64,000 nt of DNA from NCBI RefSeq assembly GCF_019175285.1, contig NC_056523.1, forward strand, positions 181,773,496 through 181,837,495, written 5' to 3'. The DNA comes from Sceloporus undulatus (lineage: Eukaryota > Chordata > Lepidosauria > Squamata > Phrynosomatidae). The notes below the pieces were generated by a model. The model was not told the origin of the DNA and made no database searches. It saw only the letters and a program-made list of their open reading frames with translations. The translations under genes and the position numbers were made by a program. Below, one piece after another: positions 54,151 through 64,000 of this stretch. How positions within the stretch are numbered: the first letter of the stretch is position 1; every line of letters starts with the position of its first letter.

Positions 54151-55515
54151 GAAATATGCGGGGGTAGTTACTCCACACGCCAGTGTGCTAGAACTCACTG
54201 TATTATAATCAGAGATACAACTTTGAAAGAATTCAGAAACCAGTTTTTTTAAGTAACAGTGTCAACCCGAGTATCCAACGTCCCTTGTCTAACCCTGTAT
54301 GTAGCCCAGCTAGGGAATTCCTGCCTATGCCACAATCACCATCACTATTAAGTTTTCATCCATTTTCTTCTGCTTTCAGAAAACTGACTGAAAGAACTCA
54401 AGCTCAGGAGTCAATGACTACTCCTGCAACTCAAGGCTGGTGTAATGCATCACAGACTGTGTGCTTAGTTAGACTGAAACACTTCCATGTAGGAAATAAA
54501 CACGTGATCTGCATGTGTAATTTAAGAAAGTTACATGAGGTGTTTCGCAGAAAGTCCTGTTTAGCAGAAGGCAATTAATTATGTACATTTGCCACTTAAG
54601 GTTAGTTTTTAGCCATTACCTATCACTCAGTGCACTAAACTCTCACGTATCATTATGTCAAACAACAATCCCGCAAATGAATTACGTTTCTCACCAAGAT
54701 TTGTAGTAACATACCTGCTTATTCATGTTACTCATAGCCAGAGGGGCAGGATACAAATAAATGTATTATATTATTATTATAAAAAAGGTCGTTGAAAAGA
54801 TTTCCTCCTGAACAGTTTCTTACTGTAGGTAACAAGGTTCTTTTTATGTCTGGACTAAGACTGTAAATCAGAAACCTCTCAGCGACTCTTTGGTGGCATG
54901 AGACAAACTGTCTTCTCGGCCACTGATTTTCTCTTGCAAGCTACAATCCGAGGACAATACCATCTCTTTGACAGGATTGGTGTCAGGATTACTGACATAA
55001 CACGATGTGCACTGAACACTGAAATGTTCCATAAAAATGCCACTGACATGCAATGTCTCAATCAGGCAAGCCATGACCCCTTCCTACTGGCCATGTTTGC
55101 TGGGCTTATGAGAACTATAGCCTGCAGCATCTTCTAAAGGGTACCAGACAGAGGTAAGTTGGGATTAGAGCAAAGCAAGTACTGCTTCCATACTTCAGGT
55201 ATATATAGTGGGAGGGATCCATCCTAAAGCTCCTAGTAAGGCTATCAAACCAAGATGGTTACTACAGGAAGGGGGGGAGAATGCCCTCTTAGGGAGCTCC
55301 CCCCCCCCAAATAGGTTTGTCCTTAAATGCCCCTAGCAATAATTTGAGCAATTTGTCACACTTTGACCCTCCTGGACCATTTAAAGCACAGCAGTCTTTC
55401 AGGTCATCTTTGGCTGTGGGGAAAAAGAGCTCCCCTGGTTCTAAAATGGCCAATAGAGAGCCAAAAACATGGAGGAACTGTCCTTTATGTCCCTCAGGAG
55501 ACAAAAGTTTTCCAT
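54151..55515. other. no gene; LINE tail scrap
   Basis: 54730-54785 (AGCCAGAGGGGCAGGATACA then AATAAATGTATTATATTATT) is an L2-type 3' tail. No gene recognised elsewhere. Confidence 0.4.
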
Positions 55516-55565
55516 AGTCCAAAACACACTGCAGAAATAATGCAGTTTGAAACTGCTTTATAGGA
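55516..55565. mobile_element. palindromic MITE, left end only
   Basis: GTCCAAAACACACTGCAGAA and ATAATGCAGTTTGAAACTGC, then the sequence departs from the family. Confidence 0.55.
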
Positions 55566-57210
55566 ATATGGACTGGATTAGCATATATATTACAGTAGTC
55601 TATAGGAAGCCACAATTCAAAGTAGGTCAGGGGGATTTAGGGTTGCAGATTCAGAGTCAAGGCTCTGGAGATTTTCCATCACCTGAACATTGTATGACAA
55701 AATTTCTGAATCTTCAGATAAGAATGACCTTCTTCTGAGCACTCATTCCCCACTTCACCCCCAGAAGTACTAAAGATGACACCAGCAGAGTAGACTGAAG
55801 TTTTATATAGAGTATTGAGTTCACTACCATTTTGTAATTCCAAACACATTAAACAAAAGTACCAATACATCTTGTACTTTGCTAAAAAAAATACAGATCA
55901 AATATGACACATTCAAATCCCATAGGCAACATTATCTAGATGGCACAATTAGATGGACTCAGGAAGGCACAAAAAAAAAAGATGTTTGGGTTGCTGTTCT
56001 GAAACACTGCACTTAAAAGGACATTTTAAAGTGCAGAGGTACTCTAATTACTTCCAATAATACAGTATCATTACTTTCAATGGTACTGTGACTCAACCCA
56101 TCTGCTCACACTGTTAACTCCTCTTTGATTACCTTATGTAGACTATATTACTGCCTTTCACTCCATTTCAATCAGTCTGGCTCCACGCAGCTAGACTGCA
56201 CACACACGTCAGCAAGACCAGCTAAGCCAAATTTGGAAGTGTTTAAAGGGAGTGAGTTTTGAAGGATCTTGAGAACAAATAAGGCCTACCCTACTCTCTG
56301 ATTTCATGTATTTTCCAGGTTCAAATCAGTGGTATCTTCTTTAAAGCTTTCTACAGCAGAGTCCATTTTCATCTCTTGAAATATAACCACTGTGCTTCCT
56401 CCATTTATGCCAAACTCAGTTTTCTCCCCTTTAACATTCCCTTTATTTGAAAACATGCAAAATCTATTACTTTTTTCAAAGTGCTTCTTAGCTTTTCACA
56501 CTTCATTTAACCGATGATCAATTACTTTATGAACTGACTTGTACTGCATGTGCTAATCCAGGCCATATTCCTATAAGCAGTTATTTCAGCTTTGTACCTC
56601 ACTTCCACAGAAGCTGGAGAACATACTTTTCTTATAGGAAATGGTGCAGATTTCTATGCCCCAGTTGTTTGTTCATGGCCTTTGCCATCTTCTCCCATGA
56701 TGATAGGATAGAGAGATGGTTAACTTTAAATCTTGAAAGAAGTGCTGAAAGAAACTCTAGAATATCTTCCCATTTCTTCAACAGACTCAAGATCCTCCAA
56801 GGGGAGAAACACAGAAACGTATTCCTGTACATAATAAGTTCACAATCAGCCACTGTCTTGAAGCAAGAAAAAAAATCTGCACGTTTTGCTGTCATAACAG
56901 TGCTAACAACTTAAAGAAAAAACATGGCAGCATTACAGAGGCTGCATGTGACACTGTCTCCATACTATCTTGAAATGTAATGAGCTGAGGCAGTGCAAAA
57001 TTCTTATATAGACAAAATCTCCTGCTTTTAGCTTGTAGTGTCCCTTCCATGACATGGCATGAGTTGCAGCCACCTGATTCAGAACATCCCTGTCTTCAAG
57101 ATTAAGTAATGAGTTCGGTTATGTAGAAGAGAAACAGACAAACATACCCCAAATGATTTTCTGGCACTCATTTAAACAAAGTGTGAACACAAGAAGCAAA
57201 GTAATTTACA
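55566..57210. other. no recognised feature
   Basis: 1.6 kb of A/T-rich sequence without a supported gene, RNA or repeat. Confidence 0.4.
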
Positions 57211-57355
57211 ACAGTACAGCTGTCCCTCCGTTTGTGCGGACTTTGAATCGCATCCCTCGATTATACATGAGGGTCAAACAGAGGAACATAAAGTGGCACA
57301 TGCCCGCGGGGACGCACTGCCATTCAAGCCAATTTGCCATCCTTAAACACTGGTA

Positions 57356-57512
57356 TCATAGAATCATAGAATCTTAAGAGTTGGAAGAGACCACTAGGGC
57401 CATCCAGTCCAACCCCCTGCCATGCAGGAAATCCAAATCAAAGCATCCCCGACAGATGGCCATCCAGCCTCTGTTTAAAGACCTCCAAGGAAGGAGGTGC
57501 TGTAAGCAACTC
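57356..57512 (-). mobile_element. CR1 3' end
   Basis: The plus strand reads CATAGAATCATAGAATCTTA, GAGTTGGAAGAGACCACTAG, GGCCATCCAGTCCAACCCCC, ATCCAGCCTCTGTTTAAAGA. Antisense CR1 terminus, well preserved. The DNA just left of it (57215-57355, GCTGTCCCTCCGTTTGTGCG) may be a pogo-like MITE fragment. Confidence 0.75.
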
Positions 57513-58267
57513 GAAAGATCTCTGCAGTTTGAACTTATCAAATTCAGGGGTCAAAACTTTGAAGGAAAATATGAAAATGGTTCTACCTAGAACAAAGCCT
57601 TTCCCTCTTTGGTATCAGATCTCCATGTGTAGAAACCATATTTGAGGAATCCTGATGATTAGTTCTTAAGTCCAGTACTTATTCTCAACGTAGCTTTCTG
57701 AGTGTCAGGAATAGCTACCTTTCTGCCCAGTGATCAGGGGCTTCTGGGAACTGCACTTCCAAATATGTGTGTGTACACACATACACACACAAAGAAATAC
57801 AACTGCCTTAGGGACCATTTATACAGTGTTGAGAGTTAAATGCTCCAGACAGATCAGACATATTCCCAGCAAGCAAAGATAACTCTCTGCCAAAAAAAAA
57901 ATTTTTTTTTAAATAGAGGCCTTCTCCTTGCCTCAAAGGAATCGACAGGAGCTTCTGGGTTGGCAAACCAGAGGGTGGCAGTCAGAGGCTTATCTCTGGT
58001 CTACTGCATGCATTAACTGCTGGCAGAGATTCACATTAGCAGCAAACTGTAAATAAGAGTATTTTGCCAGCAACAGATCAAGAATGCATTAGCACACTAT
58101 GTAATGGCTGTGTATAAGATATAAAAGAAAGTGCATGCAGCTGGCCTACCATCCATATAAGAATTAAATACTGGCAACAGATTCTAGATTACAAACCCTT
58201 GTTGAAGCTTGGGATGGAGGTGGGGGAGCATAACCTTGATATTCAGCATGACCCTATGGTCTGTCAC
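57513..58267. other. no recognised feature
   Basis: No gene or repeat terminus recognised. Confidence 0.35.
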
Positions 58268-58287
58268 AGCTCTAGCTTTTTTCCATT

Positions 58288-58326
<39 letters not shown>

Positions 58327-58340
58327 CTCTCTCTCTCTCT
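58268..58340. repeat. (CTTT)n and (CT)n microsatellite
   Basis: About 14 CTTT units followed by a (CT) run. Confidence 0.95.
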
Positions 58341-58392
58341 CCTTTTTGACAGACAAGGTGAATAAGTCTAAAGCGGCTCATGCACAGAAGAC

Positions 58393-58673
58393 TAAGGTGT
58401 GAAGCAAATGGCCCGCCAGGAGCAGACGGAGAATGCTCTGCCCATGATCACGCTGAGACCGTGGCAACTGTATGGCCCACTTCCAAAGTGGGCTGCTGCC
58501 ACGGTCCAAAACTATCCGCTGCCAGGAGCCGATTATTCCATTTCCTTTCAGATTCAGTCCAAAGAACAGGACCTTAGCATCGGAGCAGCTTCCAGCTGCT
58601 TTGGGAGGATGTCATCTCACACCACCAAAGCAGCCGGAAGCCCCTTCTTTTGGCCCATGCATTTCAGGCCATA
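58393..58673. mobile_element. hAT-like MITE, copy 3
   Basis: Right end, reversed: ACTATGGCCTGAAATGCATG and GGCCAAAAGAAGGGGCTTCC. Left end GAAGCAAATGGCCCGCCAG is degraded. Internal AGCTTCCAGCTGCTTTGGGA matches 37317-37600. Confidence 0.55.
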
Positions 58674-58861
58674 GTTCACTTTCAGAACCAAACCTCACAA
58701 CCCAAGGAGAACCACCATTTGCTCCTCCAGCCCATCAGGGATTCCTCAACAGGGATCACTCTTAGCATATAACAAGCGCATTGCTCCATTTCAACCCTGC
58801 AGTCCAAACTAAAATCCCAACACTGTCAAACAGGCATTAAACTATTCATTTATACATAAAC

Positions 58862-59106
58862 TTTTGTTGTTGTTTTGTGCCACCAAGTCATTCCCGACTT
58901 ATGGTAACCCTATCACAGGGTTTTCTTGACAAGATTTAATCAGAGGAGGTTTGCCATTGCCTTCCCCTGAGGCTGAGAGAGTGTGACTTGCCCAAGGTTA
59001 CCTAGTGGGTTTCATGGCAGTCACCCAGTGAGTTTTGAGGGAAAATCGAATCCTGGTCTTCAGATTGCAGTCCAACACTCAAACCACTACACCATGCCAG
59101 CTCCCC
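58862..59106 (-). mobile_element. Sauria-type tRNA SINE, near full length
   Basis: The plus strand reads TTGTTGTTGTTTTGTGCCAC, CAAGTCATTCCCGACTTATG, GGTTTTCTTGACAAGATTTA, ATTGCCTTCCCCTGAGGCTG, GACTTGCCCAAGGTTACC, AATCGAATCCTGGTCTTCAG (B box) and ACTCAAACCACTACACCATG (A box), the complete antisense order. Best SINE copy in the window. Confidence 0.88.
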
Positions 59107-59974
59107 ACACATGGACTACCACAGGATAATTTAAGGTGGTAAGGAAGGAGGAGGCAATTTAGGAAGGTCTGAGGACTAATTTTCAATGCACTGGACCTTC
59201 AATGGGCCACAGAATTCCAAAAAGACAAAAGGGAAATGTCCATTTACCATTTCTACCATATTGATGGGGGGCTTTGTTTTGTGGAAAACACTACCATATT
59301 TGGAAGCCTTCAGGAACAGAAAAACAGCTTTTCTTTTTTTTTGCAGAGGGGAAAACCAAGCCTGCAAAACAAAGCCTTGGGGGCTGTTTGCAACCCACGG
59401 ACCACACCTCACACCTGCAAACAACCCAAATTTATTGACCATGAGAACACTCACAAACAGGGCAGGAAGCCATAGGTTAGGGATCCTTAAGAGTCAAATG
59501 TGGGGAGCTAAGGGGGCATATCAGCTCCCTAGGAAACCTTGAAGGGGCACACACCGTCCCCAAACACCCCCAGTGCAAAAAATAAAGATCAACATTATTT
59601 TTTGCCTCCAAACTCTCCCCCCCACACCCCTGGGCTGTGAAGGGCATTTTCATCAGGTTTTTAGCCCCCCTCCCCCCGGCCTTTTTAGGCCCAAGAGAGT
59701 TCCTTTTTTTACAGGAGGCAACCCAGAATCACTTCCTGTTTAGTTGTGGTTTTTAAAAAAAGTACTTTCCAGGGCCTAAATTCACCCCAGGGAGGGGGTA
59801 GAGTCTGAAAATGTGGTAAATATCCCCCTCTCACCCCCTTGAGGGCCTTTGAAGACAAAACATTTTTTGATCCCTAGGAAGGCCTAGGGCCACCAAAACT
59901 GCCTGTTGAGGCACATGTGGTGTCCATCCGTGTTTTAGTCATATACACATGAAACAACAGTATGCAAAGGAATT
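59107..59974. other. no recognised feature
   Basis: Runs of C and G (59610-59680) but no gene or repeat terminus recognised. Confidence 0.35.
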
Positions 59975-60130
59975 TTGTAGCACCTTTAGTCTAACAGAAA
60001 GAAAGAAAGAAAGAAAGAAGAAAGAAGCTGGTAGCTGTGGACTTGAGACACATCTGAGGAAGGAGACCCAAATCACAAAAGCTCATGCTACCAGCTTCTG
60101 ATTTTCCAGACTAACATGGCTATGTCTTTG
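59975..60130 (-). mobile_element. dispersed repeat tail with (AAAG)n
   Basis: TTGTAGCACCTTTAGTCTAA, an (AAAG)n run at about 59997-60025, ATCACAAAAGCTCATGCTAC and CCAGACTAACATGGCTATG. The same tail type (GCTTTACGAAAGCTGATGC; ACAGACTAATG) lies at about 26420-26520. Confidence 0.5.
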
Positions 60131-61248
60131 AACTCCCCCAATGTGAAGCAACAGTTCAGCATAAGGAAAGTTGAACAGTGACTGTAAGAAGCCACAACAT
60201 CTTATTATCCAACTTTAGCAACTGCAGCTGTTCAGGCAGCCTCCTTGCTTTAAAACATTACATCCACATACATCCTATGACAAGAAGAAAAAGAAGACCA
60301 GAAACATAAGAGCAGGAAGATCGTTTCTTTCTTTGTAGGACCTGTTAATAACCTTATGAGAGGAATGGGGATTTTGTCACCTCACAAAAAGAACAAGAGG
60401 AGGAAAAAAAATTGAGTCCAGCTATTTCTTTGGACCTCCATTAAGAAGAGACAAGAATAACTTCATGCAAACACATTCCTGATTGTTAGATGCACATGAG
60501 ATCTGAGGAAGGGGATACTTTGCAAACCCAGACTAATGCAGCTGTTCACCACTAAGTTCTCACTGAATTTGACAGACATTAATAATGAAAATCCCACCAA
60601 CTATTTTGGGTCTTCTGAAATGCCAGACACTATTTATGGTCCCAGATGGGCTTCTTCCAAATCACTCCCAGCTTATACTTTAAACAGCTGCTTCTGAGAA
60701 GGCAGAGGAAAACAGTGCCCTCTCTTGCCTTGTAAGAGAAAAGCAACAGAGAACCCACATCACTATTTATATAGCATGTACTGGGAGAACAACATAGGAA
60801 ACAGGTGGAAAAAATAAAAATAATGCAGAGGGTGGGAAATCTGAACCTCAAGGACAGTTCATGAAGTTTATGTTCTGAATTTGTACTGGATATGAAAATG
60901 GTCAGAAAGTCAGACTAGAGATTTAAGGAGGAATCTTCAGGAGGCCAAATGATTTGAAAGGGTGAAGGATTGTAGTAGCCAGGCTAAATGGTAGTGAAAC
61001 GTGTGATAACAGCTGGAGAGAAGGTTGCAATAGCCATGGGGAGAGACAGCTCCCCAAGTCCAGCTGCCAAGTCGCTAGGAAATGATCCTCTGCCGTTCGA
61101 TGCCAAGAATAAAGACAGAGACTCATATTTTCAGAGAATGAGAGCTGAGGACAAACAAAGTTTATGAAGGGGTGCTGAACACTTCTTAGCCTGACACACT
61201 TCTTCAAATCTGAGTGTAGTTTTGTCACTGTAGTTCTTTTGTATTTTT
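60131..61248. other. no recognised feature
   Basis: No gene, RNA or repeat terminus recognised. Confidence 0.4.
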
Positions 61249-61483
61249 GGCCCCATACAGACAGGCCAAAATAAAGCTGCTCCGGGTCACTTTGGAGGTA
61301 TGCTGTTTCAACGATGCATGCATACTAAGCGCCCAGAAGCTGTGCCAAAGCTGTGCTCTAATCCTTAGGACTGGACTATGGCTGTGGCACAGCTTCTGGA
61401 CTCTTAGCATACATGCATCATTGAAACAGCATGCCTCCAAAGTGACCCGAAGCAGCTTTATTTTAGCTTGTCTGTATGGGGCC
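61249..61483. mobile_element. foldback MITE (235 bp)
   Basis: GGCCCCATACAGACAGGCCA and AAATAAAGCTGCTCCGGGTC on the left are mirrored by GACCCGAAGCAGCTTTATTT and TTGTCTGTATGGGGCC on the right. The arms continue to a centre near 61366. Ends resemble the hAT-like MITE at 6323. No 8-bp duplication seen. Confidence 0.7.
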
Positions 61484-61548
61484 TTAAATTGCCAATTTGC
61501 AAGATCACAGGTCTAATTTTTGCATTTTTTCAGATCATTGATAGAACA

Positions 61549-62610
61549 ATGTCAACAAAAAGTGTGGAATTTTCAAGTGCTGAACTCCAGGACATCATGA
61601 AGCTCCTGTTCCCAACAAAGAAAACTCCAAAGGAAATCCATGAGTGTATAGTGTAAACACTGAGTGCCAACTGCACCTGTTATATTCAACTGTTAAGTAG
61701 TGTGCCAACTTTCAATGTGGGGATTTTGAAACCAAAGATGTAGCAAGGTCTGGGAGGTCTTTAACTGTGTCAGCTCCTAAAATTGTTGAACATGTTCATG
61801 ACCTGATTTTGGCCGATTGGAAAATCTCAGCTAAAACAATTGCCAAGACACTAGTGATATCCCCCAAACACAAGGGGTTTATAATTTCTGAGCAGTTGGC
61901 CATGCAGAAGTTGCCAGCCAGGTGATTGCCAAAATGTCCAAATGCTGACCGGAAACAAAAACGAGTAGACACCTCCAAGTTGATTTTGTAGCATTTTGAG
62001 TGATCTAGTGATAATGCTTTGGAAGGACTCATCACTGTTGATGAAACATGATTACATCACTATGATCCAGAGACAAACCACTAGTCCTTGAAGTGGCAGC
62101 ACTCAAATTTTCCATGGTTGAAGAAATTCAAGTCTTAAAGGTCAACAGGAAAGTCATGGCCATCGTTTTTGTACATAAGGAAGCTATTTTGATGACCCAC
62201 TATCGCCAAAGGGCCAAGCAATTAATATAGAATACTACTCTAACTTGCTGTGCTGATTAAAGGAGGAACTGAAAGGAAAAACAGGAAGGGAAGGTGTGGA
62301 AAGGTGTTTTCCTTTTGCAGAAAATGCACCTGTTCATAAGGCTGGCAAGACGATCAATTTTCTGAAGAATTTTGGGGCTGAGCGCATAGACCACCTATCT
62401 TGCTCACTTGATTTTGCTCCATCTGACTATTTTCTGTTTCCAAACCTTAAAAACGGTTTGAAAGGAAGGAAATTTTCCAATGATTCAGAGGTGATAGCAA
62501 CAGCAGACCAGTATTTCAGTGACCAGACAAAAGGGGTAAAGAAATGGGAAGGGTTAAAGAAATTTGAAAAACGATGTCGAAGTGCATCAAACTTCAAGGT
62601 GAATATGTAG
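61549..62610 (+). pseudogene. mariner transposase, decayed
   Basis: A mariner (Tc1/mariner superfamily) coding region of near-normal length (about 354 codon positions) starting MSTKSVEFSSAELQDIMKLL. Recognisable are HVHDLILADWKISAKTIAKT of the N-terminal DNA-binding half, ITVDET with the first catalytic aspartate near 62040, ENAPVHKAG and LDFAPSDYFLFPNLKNGL with the last aspartate. The residue expected to be the second Asp (usual QDNAPVH) is Glu. Several stops (for example after VDET) and frame changes make it a dead copy. The 3' flank is split by the element at 62623-63789 and seems to resume at 63793 (TTTTATGGCACTAGGTCATT). Confidence 0.82.
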
Positions 62611-62622
62611 GATAGCATGTAA

Positions 62623-63789
62623 GGGGGTGTTCTCACTTGTGATTTAAAACTAATTTAAATACAGCGGTTCATTTTAAAGCGATTCAAAATACAGCGAGTG
62701 TTATCCCGCTTTTCAATTTGCTTTATTTGTATCGTTCCCATTTACTTAATGTTTTATTTTAATTCGCTGTAATTGACGCTGTTTCGTCCCCATTCAAGGA
62801 TGAATCGGTGTATATTTAAACTGGTTTAGTTACTTTTTTGTTCACATTCACTTGTTTCGGCTGTCAATCAAAGCGACGTCATCATGACGTAACATTAATT
62901 CGGAGTAACATACACCGATGTAGCCTGTACCTGCGTCCCCACTACCTGGCCGTTTTTAATTCGTTATAAATTTCGCAGTTGGTTTTTTTTAAAAGAGCCA
63001 ATCAGGAGGTGCTTATTCGTCCTCTTCTGTGTCTCCCCATATTAACTGCCATAACTCAGTGCTAGGGAATCCTGGGAATGGTAGTTTATTATGGCACCAG
63101 CACTCTCTGGCAGAGGAGGATAAATGTCTCACAAACACAACAAACACAACTATCCCATAGTTCCTCTGGAAAGAGCCTCGGTTCCCCAAATACTCTTTGG
63201 CTGCCCCATGGGGAGAGAATCTTTGGGGAAGATTGCTCCCAGGGCTGTCAGGAGAGCCATGAAGCGGGGATATGTCCTGCAAAGCCCATCTGGTGCTCAG
63301 GCAGAGGTGGAAAAGAAAAAAAGAATAGTTAAAAATGGTGTTCAATGGCTCTCCTCACACATCGGTCTATGAAAGAGGAGCAGAGGGGAGGTTGCAATCC
63401 ATTGGAGGAAAGGCTATTATGCGAATGGAAGAAAATGGCGCTGGCAATGCAGAAAGAGACCAAAGAGGGTGACACCCCCAGGCCAGCCCATCGCGCTCCG
63501 CTCCTCCCATCCAGTTGACCCGATTCAAAGGCCGAAACATTCCTATTTAAATACTCCGAATCCTATCCCGAATCAAGGAAAAATTGTAGGCTCGACCCTT
63601 CTATTTTTTTTAACCCGGATTATACGCCATTAACACGGATTAAATAAAAATCCGCTTTATAATTCGGATTTTAGTGGGAACATTGCGAGTTACTCTGGAA
63701 CTGTTCAAGAGTTAATTCGGTTTCTAATAGGAACGCTATACCTTGGATTCGATTTGTAACACGGAATATAAGCCAGTGAGAACACCCCC
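62623..63789. mobile_element. PIF/Harbinger-like non-autonomous element (1167 bp)
   Basis: Ends GGGGGTGTTCTCACTTG and, reversed, GGGGGTGTTCTCACTGGC, each flanked by TAA (62620-62622 and 63790-63792). A 3-bp TWA duplication is the PIF/Harbinger signature. Subterminal DNA is rich in TTTAAA, CGATTC and ATTCGGATT words in both orientations. The middle holds a palindromic-MITE piece (63036-63160) and GAATCTTTGGGGAAGATTGC. No transposase visible. Inserted just after the mariner stop codon. Confidence 0.7.
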
Positions 63790-63792
63790 TAA

Positions 63793-63860
63793 GTTTTATG
63801 GCACTAGGTCATTCCCTTTTTGGCCAGGCTGAGAACTTTTCAGCATCCCCATGTACTGTA
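63793..63860 (+). mobile_element. probable resumed mariner 3' flank
   Basis: TTTTATGGCACTAGGTCATT and GGCCAGGCTGAGAACTTTTC look like the usual mariner 3' untranslated end, displaced by the nested element. The remaining DNA to 64000 shows nothing recognisable. Confidence 0.4.
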
Positions 63861-64000
63861 TGTGGACACCTGCAGTGGGTTACTATAGCATGAACTATAA
63901 GTTAGTCAAGGGAAAACATGGGCAATGGGCATAGTTCTGCAACACTGTACAAGAAAAAGAAGAATGACTTGCTGACAGGCTTAACACTGAGAGCGAAGAA

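Noticed and set aside
54868-55140. Overlapping 60-80-codon frames on both strands
   Set aside because: No conserved motif or splice context; the right end is a common repeat scrap (CTACTGGCCATGTTTGCTGG).

Overview
This is vertebrate, non-coding-rich nuclear DNA from a squamate reptile, most likely an iguanian lizard. The evidence is the repeat set: Sauria-type tRNA SINEs with RTE/BovB-like tails, a 5S-rRNA-derived SINE, RTE/BovB, CR1, L2 and L1-like LINE pieces, a DIRS element, many hAT-, pogo/Tigger- and Harbinger-like non-autonomous transposons, and introns packed with them. The genus is a guess; the 25-N and 100-N gaps flanked by redundant, indel-rich sequence suggest a gap-filled long-read assembly.

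Only one host gene is recognised. Two exons on the minus strand encode the C-terminus of integrin alpha-5 (ITGA5): the transmembrane exon (35956-36078) and the last coding exon with the GFFKR tail (32363-32446), followed by a probable 3' UTR down to about 31.5 kb. The rest of ITGA5 should lie at higher coordinates on the minus strand. No further exon was recognised up to 64 kb, so the intron before the transmembrane exon appears very large (27.9 kb or more).

Layout: 1-9 kb holds scattered repeats. A 1.8-kb hAT-type element (9074-10854) and a 2.7-kb relative (18207-20946) each have matching ends and 8-bp target duplications. From 20.8 to 30.8 kb the assembly is suspect: an inverted duplication (20.8-21.9 / 23.6-24.7 kb) and a direct-plus-inverted triplication (26.2-27.5, 28.4-29.8, 30.3-30.8 kb) coincide with N gaps. 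From 31.5 to 36.1 kb lies the ITGA5 3' end, with an L2 LINE in the last intron. From 36.1 kb on comes the presumed upstream intron. Its main occupant is a structurally whole DIRS-family tyrosine-recombinase retrotransposon (42271-48728, minus strand), with inverted terminal repeats, an internal complementary region, gag, RT-RNase H and tyrosine recombinase regions, and a pogo/Tigger-like MITE nested in it. Then follow a 1.2-kb hAT element (52422-53603, 8-bp duplication), a decayed mariner (61549-62610) and a Harbinger-like element nested in the mariner's 3' flank (62623-63789).

The genes do not form a pathway. The interest lies in transposon families whose ends can be fixed from the sequence, in the nesting order, and in the assembly errors that some of these repeats reveal.
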